Below the pieces are notes generated by a model. That model saw only the letters and a list, made by a program, of their open reading frames with translations, had not been told where the DNA came from and did not search any database. From the NCBI GenBank assembly GCA_030052355.1, contig JASIGS010000588.1, positions 1 through 6,121 on the forward strand: a DNA stretch of 6,121 nucleotides, in the 5' to 3' direction. The position numbers were made by a program, and so were the translations under genes. Shown piece after piece: positions 1 to 5,831 of this stretch (position 1 is the first letter of the stretch; the number at the start of each line of letters is the position of its first letter). This DNA is from Streptosporangiaceae bacterium. GTDB lineage: Bacteria > Actinomycetota > Actinomycetes > Streptosporangiales > Streptosporangiaceae.

Positions 1-1
1 C

Positions 2-61
2 TGCCAGCTGGACGACGGCAAAGCCGGGGCGCGCGCCTGCGACCGCATCTTCGGCAGCTAG
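2..61 (+). CDS. C-terminal end of an unidentified protein (partial)
   Basis: The last 19 codons of a gene that begins before the window, read in the frame starting at base 2 and ending in TAG at 59-61. The visible tail is CQLDDGKAGARACDRIFGS. Eighteen of the 19 codons end in G or C, the pattern expected of coding DNA in this genome; the other two forward frames do not show it. The tail is too short to assign a family, and I recognise no motif in it. It contains two cysteines. The main uncertainty is that so short a frame could be open by chance. Confidence 0.5.
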   Translation, partial: CQLDDGKAGARACDRIFGS

Positions 62-160
62 CCGGCCGAGCTGCCGCGCTCGCTTCACCGTCTCGGGCGA
101 CACCGCGCCGTTCGGCGGCGATTTGCCCGGTCTAGCAGGGTTTTCCGAAGCAAGATCGCC

Positions 161-208
161 GAGTGGGTGGATCTGGGCCGGCTATAACCGGCCCAGATCC
201 ACCCGCTC
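161..208. terminator. Long inverted repeat, probable transcription terminator
   Basis: Two 21-base arms (161-181 and 188-208) face each other across a 6-base loop, CTATAA. All positions pair except 164/205, which would be a U-G wobble in RNA on the plus strand. No run of T follows, which is common for actinobacterial terminators. It lies 100 bp after the stop of the upstream gene, farther than usual, and could stop transcription from either side. An alternative is a palindromic interspersed element or protein-binding site. Confidence 0.5.
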
Positions 209-360
209 GATGATCAAGGAGCGATCGGGCGGCGTAGCTAAAGCCAGTTCGCACCTTTCGGTCGATATGCGAAGTGTCCACGGGCTTATGTCGCCGCAAC
301 CGCAGCCGGGCGCTGGCCGATCGAGACATCGGCGGCGCCTGCGGCACTCGCCCGCCGTGC

Positions 361-420
361 GGCGGCACCCCGCGGGGCGGCACCCCGCGGGGCGGCACCC
401 CGCGGGGCGGCACCCCGCGC
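361..420. repeat. Four tandem copies of a 15-bp GC-rich repeat
   Basis: The unit GGCGGCACCCCGCGG is repeated four times head to tail (361-375, 376-390, 391-405, 406-420). The first three copies are identical; the fourth differs only in its last base (C for G). Each junction creates the self-complementary decamer CCCCGCGGGG, for example at 368-377. The 15-base period would keep a reading frame (Gly-Gly-Thr-Pro-Arg in one frame), but no supported gene covers it. It sits about 70 bp upstream of the glycosyltransferase start. Near-identity of the copies suggests recent expansion by slippage. Confidence 0.9.
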
Positions 421-478
421 GCGCCGCTTAGCGGTCGGCCTGACATGGTAATTTCGATCGTCCCCGAACCGCTTCGAT

Positions 479-483
479 GGGAG
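479..483 (+). promoter_or_regulatory. Ribosome binding site supporting a TTG start
   Basis: GGGAG lies 7 bases before the TTG at 491. No ATG, GTG or TTG occurs earlier in this frame after the in-frame TAA at 449-451, so the Shine-Dalgarno match decides the start. An out-of-frame ATG at 477-479 overlaps the site; it opens a 5-codon frame whose TGA (492-494) overlaps the TTG start. Confidence 0.55.
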
Positions 484-490
484 TTCGTGC

Positions 491-2134
491 TTGACCCGGC
501 CGGCCACTCCCGAGCACGCAGGTCACGCTGCCTCGCCCGTCGCGGCCAGCGGGACCGCGGGTCCCGCCACCGCCGCGCGGCCGTCCTCGCGACGCTGGAG
601 CTGGCTGGCGCTCGTCGTTCCCTTCCTGGCGGAACTCGCGGTCGGCGGCTATCAGCTCGGCGGCGCGTCGCTCTGGCGGGACGAGGGGTACACGCTCGAG
701 GTGGCCAGCCGCCCCATCGGCGCGATCCTGTCGATGGTCCCAAACGAGGACGCGGTTCACGGCTTTTACTACGTGATCATGCACTTCGTCGTGGCCGCGG
801 CCGGAACGTCTGCCGTCGCCCTGCGGCTGCCGTCGCTGCTGGCGATGGCCGTCGCGGCGGGCCTGACCGGCGGGCTCGGCCGCCGCCTTGCGCAGGACTC
901 CGGCCTGCCGGCTGCCACGGTCACCGGCATGCTGGCCGGTCTCGTGCTGGTCATGTTCCCGCTCACGACCTGGTATGCGCAGGACGCCCGGCCCTACGCG
1001 GCGACCACGCTGTGCGTCGTGGCCGCGAGCTGGCTGCTGGTTCACACCGGCACCGACCACCGCTGGCGCTGGTATGTCCTGTACGCCGTGCTGATCGTGC
1101 TGATCGGCCTGCTCAACATGTTCGCGCTGCTGATCGTGCCGGCGCACGCGATCAGCCTGCTGCTGGCCAGGGGTCCGCGAGCGGCCCGGCCGGTCAGCGA
1201 GCCGTCGCGGCGCTCCGCCGCGGAGCGCTGGACCACTGAGCTTCGCTGGCTGGCGGCTGTGGCCGGGGCGGGTGTGGTGCTGTCGCCCTACCTGGTGATC
1301 TGCGCCCTGCAGGCTGGCTCGCTGTCCTGGATCACCCGGCCGACCGTGGGCGTCGTGCTCGGGCTGATCGCCGACTTCGCCGGCTCGAAGTTCCTGGTTC
1401 CGGTGACCGGCGTGCTGGTCGGCATCGGCATCGTGGCCGAGCTCAACGGCCGTCGTGGCCGCGGCTGGACGACGGCGAACCTCGCGGTGCCGTGGCTGTT
1501 CCTGCCGCCCGTCACGCTGCTCCTCGCGTCCCTCGTTTACCCCGCCTACGTCGAGCGGTACGTCGTCTTCTGCATGCCTGCCACCGCGCTGCTGGCCGCT
1601 GCCGGGCTGGTCAGGCTGGCCCGCGCGGTGACGTCCGCCCTGCCCGGTGGGTTGCCGCGCGCCCGCCAGGTCGCCTGGGTAGCGATAGTCGTGGTGATCG
1701 TGGCCGTGCTGGCGGCGGTGCAGGCGGGCCCGCAGCGGACCGCCCGGCTGACCTCATCGCGGCCAGACAACATGCGCGAGGTCGCGCGGATCGTGGCCGC
1801 GCGCGAGCGGCCGGGTGACGGCGTGATCTACCTGCCGTGGGACGCCCGAGTGGTGGGGATCACCTACCCGGCGCCCTTCGCACGGCTCAGCGACATAGGC
1901 CAGAAGGAGTCGCCCACGGCGTCGGACACGCTGCGGGGAACGGCCGTCCCGGTCAACGTGCTCGTCGCCAGGCTGCCCACCGTCCGGCGGGTGTGGATGG
2001 TGCAGTGGCTCGACGACCTCAAGGTGCCGAGAGTGCGCCGGGCGGAGGCCAAGCTGCTGCCGAGGCTCAGGCTGATCCGCAGGTGGAAGGTGCAATCGGT
2101 GGTCCTGTCGCTGTATCAGGTCCTGGCGAGCTGA
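491..2134 (+). CDS. GT39/ArnT-like polytopic membrane glycosyltransferase
   Basis: A 547-residue integral membrane protein, probably transferring a sugar (likely mannose) from a polyprenyl-phosphate donor on the outer face of the cytoplasmic membrane. After a Pro/Ala-rich cytoplasmic tail (1-35) the first membrane helix is at about 37-57. It is followed by SLWRDEGYT (60-68), whose Asp-Glu pair (64-65) sits where the catalytic acidic residue of GT-C enzymes (PMT, ArnT) lies. Other family-like features are VHGFYY (89-94), WYAQDARPYA (161-170) and ERYVVF (355-360). Hydrophobic helices continue to about residue 410, then a soluble, probably extracytoplasmic tail of about 135 residues. The TTG start has a GGGAG site 7 bases upstream. 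A terminator hairpin follows, so the gene seems to be transcribed alone. The family is fairly sure; acceptor and sugar are not visible in the sequence. It is distinct from the Pmt encoded later in the window. Confidence 0.85.
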   Translation: MTRPATPEHAGHAASPVAASGTAGPATAARPSSRRWSWLALVVPFLAELAVGGYQLGGASLWRDEGYTLEVASRPIGAILSMVPNEDAVHGFYYVIMHFVVAAAGTSAVALRLPSLLAMAVAAGLTGGLGRRLAQDSGLPAATVTGMLAGLVLVMFPLTTWYAQDARPYAATTLCVVAASWLLVHTGTDHRWRWYVLYAVLIVLIGLLNMFALLIVPAHAISLLLARGPRAARPVSEPSRRSAAERWTTELRWLAAVAGAGVVLSPYLVICALQAGSLSWITRPTVGVVLGLIADFAGSKFLVPVTGVLVGIGIVAELNGRRGRGWTTANLAVPWLFLPPVTLLLASLVYPAYVERYVVFCMPATALLAAAGLVRLARAVTSALPGGLPRARQVAWVAIVVVIVAVLAAVQAGPQRTARLTSSRPDNMREVARIVAARERPGDGVIYLPWDARVVGITYPAPFARLSDIGQKESPTASDTLRGTAVPVNVLVARLPTVRRVWMVQWLDDLKVPRVRRAEAKLLPRLRLIRRWKVQSVVLSLYQVLAS

Positions 2135-2147
2135 CACCGGATATGAG

Positions 2148-2187
2148 GGAGCCCCGTTGCCACCCAGGGGCGTGGCAGCGGGGCTCC
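2148..2187 (+). terminator. Hairpin terminator after the GT39-like gene
   Basis: Sixteen-base arms at 2148-2163 and 2172-2187 enclose an 8-base loop. All pairs are Watson-Crick except one, which is a U-G wobble in the plus-strand transcript. It starts 13 bases after the TGA stop. There is no T-run, as is usual in actinomycetes. It may also act on transcripts arriving from the convergent sigma-factor gene. Confidence 0.75.
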
Positions 2188-2260
2188 GTCACAGCGCGCT
2201 GATGCTGGGCCGCTGGGGTTGCATTCTGGGGTGCTGGCGGCCCGTGGGCGCGGATGGGAA

Positions 2261-2290
2261 GCGCCGGCCGAGTCGGGGCTCGGCCGGCGC
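2261..2290. terminator. Perfect 12-bp GC-rich hairpin between convergent genes
   Basis: Arms GCGCCGGCCGAG (2261-2272) and CTCGGCCGGCGC (2279-2290) pair perfectly around the loop TCGGGG. It lies between two genes that run toward each other and could help end transcription in either direction. Its right arm merges into the direct-repeat array that follows. Confidence 0.5.
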
Positions 2291-2414
2291 GACGCTCAGC
2301 CGGGCGCGACGCCCGGCAGGCGCGAGGCTTTAGCCGGGCGCGAGGCCCGGACTGGCGCGAGACTTCAGCCGGGCCTGACGCCCGGCCTGTGCGGACCGGG
2401 CCCGCAAAGCCCGG
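2286..2414. repeat. Array of three imperfect direct repeats and four related hairpins
   Basis: Three imperfect copies of a 33-35-bp unit lie end to end (2286-2318, 2319-2353, 2354-2388). Each begins GGCGCGA and contains AGCCGGGC and then GCCCGG. Every unit holds a small hairpin, CCGGGC then GCCCGG: 2300-2316 (7-bp stem, loop CGA), 2334-2350 (loop GCGAG) and 2369-2385 (loop CTGAC). A fourth, 2396-2414 (loop CCGCAAA), lies outside a full repeat unit. Stems are conserved while loops vary, as selection on structure or duplication of a hairpin would give. The fourth hairpin ends 15 bases from the stop of the sigma-factor gene, so the array may terminate or stabilise that transcript. No coding frame with a credible product covers it. 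Confidence 0.8.
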
Positions 2415-2429
2415 CCCGCGCGAAGAAGC

Positions 2430-3059
2430 TCAGCTGGACAGCGTGGCCAGCGGCTCCTGCAGGGTGGGATCCAGCTGGCGCCGCGGCTCGCCGCCGCGCG
2501 CCTGCTGCGGCGCGTAACGCGCCAGCCGCTTGCGCAGCTTGGACCGGCCACGGTGCAGTCGCGACATCACTGTCCCGAGCGGGGTCCCCATCATCTGCGC
2601 GATCTCCCGGTAGGGGTAACCCTCGATGTCCGCGAGGTAGATGGCCACGCGGAACTCCTCAGGCAGGTCCTTGAGCGCCTGGATGATGTCGGAGTCTGCC
2701 AGCCGCTCGATCGCCTCGGCCTCGGCGGACCTGGCCGGCTGGGCCAGCGGGTCGCTGCCGGTCTGCCACTCCTCCTGGAACTCTCCGCTGAGGTCCTGGA
2801 GTGGCTCGCGGCGCTTCTTCCGGTAGCCGTTGATGAAGGTGTTCGCCAGGATCCGGTGCAGCCAGGCCCGCAGGTTGGTGCCCGGCTGGAACTGGTGGTA
2901 GCCGACGTAGGCCTTAGCGAGCGTCTCCTGCAGCAGGTCCTCGGCGTCGCTGGGGTTCCTCGTCATGCGCAGTGCAGCCGGGTAGAGCTGACCCATGAAC
3001 GGGACAACTTCCTGCTCGAATCGCTGGTTACGGTCCGGCATCTGCTCTATCTGGCTCAC
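2430..3059 (-). CDS. sigR: ECF sigma factor, SigR/SigH type (ECF12)
   Basis: A 209-residue RNA polymerase sigma factor of the group that controls the thiol-oxidative (disulfide) stress response in actinomycetes: SigR in Streptomyces, SigH in Mycobacterium. Region 2 spans about 14-86, with [18 protein letters not shown] (29-46) and the -10-recognition stretch [14 protein letters not shown] (73-86), both very close to SigR/SigH. A linker leads to region 4 (about 127-178), with [19 protein letters not shown] (132-150) and the helix-turn-helix segment [16 protein letters not shown] (157-172). A hydrophilic tail of about 28 residues follows. The GTG start has GGAG 5 bases upstream; a second candidate is Met7. 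In known relatives the zinc anti-sigma gene (rsrA/rshA) lies just downstream. Here that position holds hairpin repeats and then a convergent gene. No GGAAT-type SigR promoter was found in the 161 bp upstream, so self-activation is not supported by the sequence. Family assignment is firm; the regulon is inferred. Confidence 0.93.
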   Translation of the reverse strand: MSQIEQMPDRNQRFEQEVVPFMGQLYPAALRMTRNPSDAEDLLQETLAKAYVGYHQFQPGTNLRAWLHRILANTFINGYRKKRREPLQDLSGEFQEEWQTGSDPLAQPARSAEAEAIERLADSDIIQALKDLPEEFRVAIYLADIEGYPYREIAQMMGTPLGTVMSRLHRGRSKLRKRLARYAPQQARGGEPRRQLDPTLQEPLATLSS

Positions 3060-3064
3060 TGTTT

Positions 3065-3074
3065 CTCCGCTCCC
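3065..3074 (-). promoter_or_regulatory. Ribosome binding site of the sigma-factor gene
   Basis: On the minus strand GGAG (3068-3065) is 5 bases before the GTG start at 3059, and a second GGGAG (3074-3070) is 10 bases before it. This supports GTG over the internal ATG at codon 7. The frame stays open upstream to a TAG at 3206-3204 but contains no ATG, GTG or TTG. Confidence 0.55.
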
Positions 3075-3183
3075 TCGTGGACTGACACCCCTATGACGTG
3101 TCCAGCTGGCAAACGGATGCGTGATCTGCGTAACAGGCTGACTACGGAGAGTAAGAGTCGGAGGCAGCGCCCAGACGTTGCGT

Positions 3184-3209
3184 CGGTCTGGCCGCGAAGC
3201 GGCCTACCG
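3184..3209 (-). terminator. Short hairpin after pmt
   Basis: GGCCGC (3190-3195) and GCGGCC (3199-3204) pair around a GAA loop. The stem extends by CGGT/ACCG (3184-3187, 3206-3209) across a small uneven bulge. It lies about 12 bases after the pmt stop and before sigR on the same strand, so it may separate the two transcripts. It is short, and some read-through into sigR would be expected. Confidence 0.4.
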
Positions 3210-3220
3210 CCGACAGCGAG

Positions 3221-4888
3221 CTAGATCCAGCGGTGGAACCACATCTTGGACAGCCAGGACGAATACGGGATCACCTGGGCGGTCAGGATCGGATAGATAT
3301 AGGCGAAATTGAGCAGCACGACGAAGAGGTAGGCGCCGGCCGCGACCGCACCGACGGCACGACGGCCAGGCGCCGCCTTGGTTCGCCCGATGATCAATCC
3401 GAGACAGAGCGTGATCGCGATCACCAGGAACGGGTCGAACGCGACCGCGTAGTAATAGAACTCGGTCCGGTTGTCGTGCCAGGCGTACCAGATCCACGGC
3501 ACCCACCCGGCCAGCACGCCGAGCAGCACCGCGCCGGCCCGCCAGTCCCGCACCGGCGCCCGGTCGAAGACCAGGTCGCCGATGAAGCCGGACAGCCACC
3601 AGAACAGGCAGAACACCAGCGCCAGGGTGCCGGCCCACCAGATGGCGGGGGTGCCGATGGCCAGTACTTCCGATGCGCAGCTGGACGAGCCGCAGCCGGA
3701 CGGCGTCGCCCAGTAGAACGAGATCGGCCTGGCCAGCACGAGCCAGCCGAGCGGATTGGACTTGTACGACTGGAACGCCGACAGCGTGAGGCCGAAGTCC
3801 AGCATCCAGTGCTGGTACTGATACCAGGAGTCCAGCGTCGACAGGATGAAGGTGTGGTTGCCCTGCGACGCGGCGAGGTTCCGGTCGTAGCCGTCGTCGG
3901 TGGCGAACCAGCCGCTCCAGGTCGCCGTGTAGACGGCGGCTGGCACCACCAGGCACCAGACAGGAAGCCACTTGAGCTCGCTGCGCAGGCCGCCGACGAT
4001 CCAGTCGCGGAACCCTGCTGCCCGCCGGGCGCCGAGATCCCAGCAGATCGCGAGCGCACCGAAGGCGAACAGGTACCAGAGCCCGTTCCACTTGGACGCT
4101 ATGGCGCAGCCGATGCAGACGCCCGCGGCAACGCGCAGCCAGCGGATTCCGAGCTTCGGCCCGCGGGTGTCGTCGGGATTAGCCGCCGCGGCGGCCGCCA
4201 GCCGCGCCCGAGTCTTGTCCCGGTCAAGGACCAGCAGGCCGAACGCGGCGAGCACCCAGAACATCACGAAGATGTCGAGTATCGCGGTCCGGCTCAGCAC
4301 GAGCTCGAGACCGTCGAGCGCCAGCAGCAGTCCGGCGATGCAGCCCAGCAGCGTGGAACGGGTCATCCGGCGGGCGATCCGCGCGGTCATCAAGATCGAC
4401 AGCGTGCCGACCACCGCCACCGCGAACCGCCAGCCGAACGGCGTGAGCCCGAACGCCCACTGCCCGACCGCCATCATCATCTTGCCGAGCGGCGGGTGGG
4501 CCACGAGCTCGCCGACGAAGCGGCCGCCTCCCCCGGGCGTGCAGTTGCACACGCTGCTGTTGCCGGCCTTGTAGAAGTTCCCGTCACCCGCGACCAGGAG
4601 CCTGTTGACCCAGCCGACGTGGTTGAGTTCCACCCCGTGGTTCAAGATCGAGTTGGCGTCGGGCACGTAGTAGGTCTCGTCGAACACCACGGCCTTGGGC
4701 TGGCCCAGCCGGTAGAACCGCAGGAAGCCACCGAACAGCGTGATGAGCAGCGGCCCGGCCCAGCCCCAGAACGCGCTGCCAGGGATCGTCGGCGGCCTGC
4801 CCTCCGACGTCGCCGACGCGGGCGGCGCGGTGGCAGGCTCGGCCGGCTCCGCCACATCCGTCGCTGTCGCGCTCTGGTATGCCTTCAT
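3221..4888 (-). CDS. pmt: Protein O-mannosyltransferase (Pmt, GT39)
   Basis: A 555-residue polytopic membrane enzyme that moves mannose from polyprenyl-phosphate-mannose to Ser/Thr of exported proteins on the outer side of the membrane, as Rv1002c does in mycobacteria. A Pro/Ala-rich tail (1-38) precedes the first helix (about 42-57). FDETYY (69-74) carries the catalytic Asp-Glu (70-71). HPPLGK (131-136), SRTAILDIFVMFW (199-211), ASKW (264-267) and the SNPLGW...RPISFYW stretch (377-393) are typical of the family. The C-terminal four-helix PMT domain includes WHDNRTEFYYY (470-480). Cys114/Cys116 and Cys399/Cys404 lie in predicted outer loops and could form disulfides. Length is normal. The ATG at 4888 has no clear Shine-Dalgarno site; another ATG at 4898 is out of frame. 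Its divergent position next to rsmI matches mycobacterial gene order. Confidence 0.94.
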   Translation of the reverse strand: MKAYQSATATDVAEPAEPATAPPASATSEGRPPTIPGSAFWGWAGPLLITLFGGFLRFYRLGQPKAVVFDETYYVPDANSILNHGVELNHVGWVNRLLVAGDGNFYKAGNSSVCNCTPGGGGRFVGELVAHPPLGKMMMAVGQWAFGLTPFGWRFAVAVVGTLSILMTARIARRMTRSTLLGCIAGLLLALDGLELVLSRTAILDIFVMFWVLAAFGLLVLDRDKTRARLAAAAAANPDDTRGPKLGIRWLRVAAGVCIGCAIASKWNGLWYLFAFGALAICWDLGARRAAGFRDWIVGGLRSELKWLPVWCLVVPAAVYTATWSGWFATDDGYDRNLAASQGNHTFILSTLDSWYQYQHWMLDFGLTLSAFQSYKSNPLGWLVLARPISFYWATPSGCGSSSCASEVLAIGTPAIWWAGTLALVFCLFWWLSGFIGDLVFDRAPVRDWRAGAVLLGVLAGWVPWIWYAWHDNRTEFYYYAVAFDPFLVIAITLCLGLIIGRTKAAPGRRAVGAVAAGAYLFVVLLNFAYIYPILTAQVIPYSSWLSKMWFHRWI

Positions 4889-4986
4889 CGAGTGCCATGT
4901 TAGGCGCCAGGAGGGCCGGCCCGCGCCGCGAAGGTGACCGTGGAAGCGAAGATCGCTCGGGATATCCCGCTATTTATAGGAACGAG
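4889..4986. promoter_or_regulatory. Divergent pmt-rsmI promoter region with a 12-bp palindrome
   Basis: This 98-bp gap must hold the start signals of both genes. It contains a perfect palindrome CGGGATATCCCG (4958-4969), a smaller inverted repeat AGCGA-AGA-TCGCT (4945-4957), and the AT-rich patch TATTTATA (4971-4978). Read on the minus strand the patch gives TATAAA, a near match to a -10 box for pmt. For rsmI a -10 box there would put the start of transcription almost at the ATG. I found no well-spaced -35 box on either strand, so exact promoters are unassigned. AGGA (4978-4981) is a usable ribosome site for rsmI. Confidence 0.4.
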
Positions 4987-5811
4987 ATGCTGACAATCGC
5001 GGCCGTCCCCATCGGTCAGCCCGGCGACGGCTCAGCGCGGCTGCGGGCCGCGCTGAGTGGCGCGACCTTGATCGCGGCAGAGGATACGCGGCGGGTGCGG
5101 CGGCTCGCGGCCGCGCTGGGCGTGCAGCTCAGCGCCAAGGTCGTGTCGTACTACGACGACGTGGAGTCGCAGCGCGTGCCCGCGCTGCTGGCCGAGCTGG
5201 AGGCTGGCCAGGACGTGCTCCTGGTCACCGACGCCGGGATGCCCGGCGTGAGCGACCCCGGCTACCGGCTGGTCGCCGCCGCGGCGCAGGCAGGAATCCG
5301 GGTGAGCGTGCTGCCCGGGCCGTCGGCGGTAACCGCGGCGCTCGCCGTGTCCGGCCTGCCGTCCGACCGGTTCGTGTTCGAGGGGTTCCCGCCGCGGCGG
5401 GCGGGGGAACGGGCAAGCCGGTTCGCCGAGCTGGCAACCGAACGCCGGACCCTGGTCTTCTTCGAATCCCCGAGGCGGCTGGCGGCGACCCTGGCCGAGC
5501 TGGCCGAGGCGTTCGGTGCGGACCGCAGCGCCGTGGTGTGCCGCGAGCTGACCAAGACGCACGAGGAGGTGCGCCGGGGTGGCCTGGCCGAGCTCGCGCG
5601 GTGGGCAGCCGCGGGCGTGCTCGGCGAGATCACGCTGGTCGTGCACGGAGCAGAGGCAGCGGCGAGCCGCGTTCCGCCGGAGGCGGCGGTCGAGCTTGTG
5701 CGCGAGCGGGTCAGCGCGGGCGCCAGCCAGAAGGACGCGATCGCGGCGGTTGCCAGCGAGCACGGGCTGCGCAGGCGGGAACTCTACGAAGCGGTGGTAC
5801 ACGGCCGCTAG
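4987..5811 (+). CDS. rsmI: 16S rRNA 2'-O-ribose C1402 methyltransferase
   Basis: A 274-residue cytosolic enzyme that uses S-adenosylmethionine to 2'-O-methylate C1402 (E. coli numbering) in 16S rRNA at the ribosomal P site. The tetrapyrrole-methylase-type fold shows VPIGQPGD (7-14), AAEDTRR (30-36), LLVTDAGMPGVSDPGYRLV (78-96), LPGPSAVTAAL (109-119), FEGFPPRR (131-138), FFESPRRL (158-165) and RELTKTHEEVRRG (186-198). A small C-terminal helical, HTH-like segment is at 246-271 (SQKDAIAAVASEHGLRRREL at its core). The length agrees with the family (about 280). The ATG at 4987 was chosen over longer in-frame starts because the protein then begins directly at the conserved first strand, and AGGA sits 5 bases upstream. 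It is divergent from pmt, as Rv1003 is from Rv1002c. The next gene starts 20 bp downstream. Confidence 0.95.
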   Translation: MLTIAAVPIGQPGDGSARLRAALSGATLIAAEDTRRVRRLAAALGVQLSAKVVSYYDDVESQRVPALLAELEAGQDVLLVTDAGMPGVSDPGYRLVAAAAQAGIRVSVLPGPSAVTAALAVSGLPSDRFVFEGFPPRRAGERASRFAELATERRTLVFFESPRRLAATLAELAEAFGADRSAVVCRELTKTHEEVRRGGLAELARWAAAGVLGEITLVVHGAEAAASRVPPEAAVELVRERVSAGASQKDAIAAVASEHGLRRRELYEAVVHGR

Positions 5812-5831
5812 GGTCCGGCGACAATGGCCGC

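Larger units (their letters stand above)
62..490. other. Intergenic region of about 430 bp with repeats, no supported gene
   Basis: No open frame here has a convincing start, ribosome site and codon pattern together. The frames that cross it run through the repeats or are shadows of the next gene. It holds a long inverted repeat (161-208), a small spaced inverted repeat (TTCGCA at 248-253, TGCGAA at 268-273) and a 15-bp tandem repeat (361-420). For the downstream gene, TAATTT at 449-454 fits the TAnnnT form of an actinobacterial -10 box. No good -35 box lies at the right distance (TTAGCG at 428-433 is weak), so that promoter is only a guess. No tRNA-like or riboswitch-like fold was recognised. 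Confidence 0.6.

Noticed and set aside
361..420. CRISPR-like array
   Set aside because: Units are directly adjacent with no spacers and only 15 bp long; it is a simple tandem repeat.
123..431. 102-codon plus-strand frame across the inverted repeat and the 15-bp repeats
   Set aside because: Low-complexity ending made of the tandem repeat, no ribosome site, and the frame crosses a terminator-like hairpin.
445..1239. ATG at 445 opening a long plus-strand frame (begins MVISIVPEPLRWEF)
   Set aside because: It runs out of frame through the GT39-like gene, becomes Arg-rich and lacks any family motif. The frame from 491 has the motifs and membrane helices.
2330..2551. Minus-strand frame after and overlapping sigR, checked as a possible anti-sigma factor
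   Set aside because: No HxxxCxxC motif, Arg/Ala-rich shadow of sigR and of the repeats.
2219..2674. Plus-strand frame over the hairpin array and the end of sigR
   Set aside because: Composition is Ala/Gly/Arg/Pro-rich from GC-rich repeats and its second half is antisense to a certain sigma-factor gene.
3060..3203. Open frame of 48 codons upstream of the sigR GTG start, recalling the N-terminally extended SigR' form of Streptomyces
   Set aside because: It contains no ATG, GTG or TTG, only a CTG at 3167-3165, and only about half of its codons end in G or C, unlike the real genes here. It looks like untranslated leader.
3233..4903. A 556-codon plus-strand frame opposite pmt
   Set aside because: It is the antisense image of pmt: hydrophilic, rich in Arg, Asp, Pro and Gln, with no recognisable domain. 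High-GC codon bias often leaves such frames open.
4879..4986. Upstream in-frame extension of rsmI
   Set aside because: It would overlap the start of pmt and encode an Arg/Gly-rich stretch absent from the family; ATG 4987 with AGGA upstream fits the conserved start.
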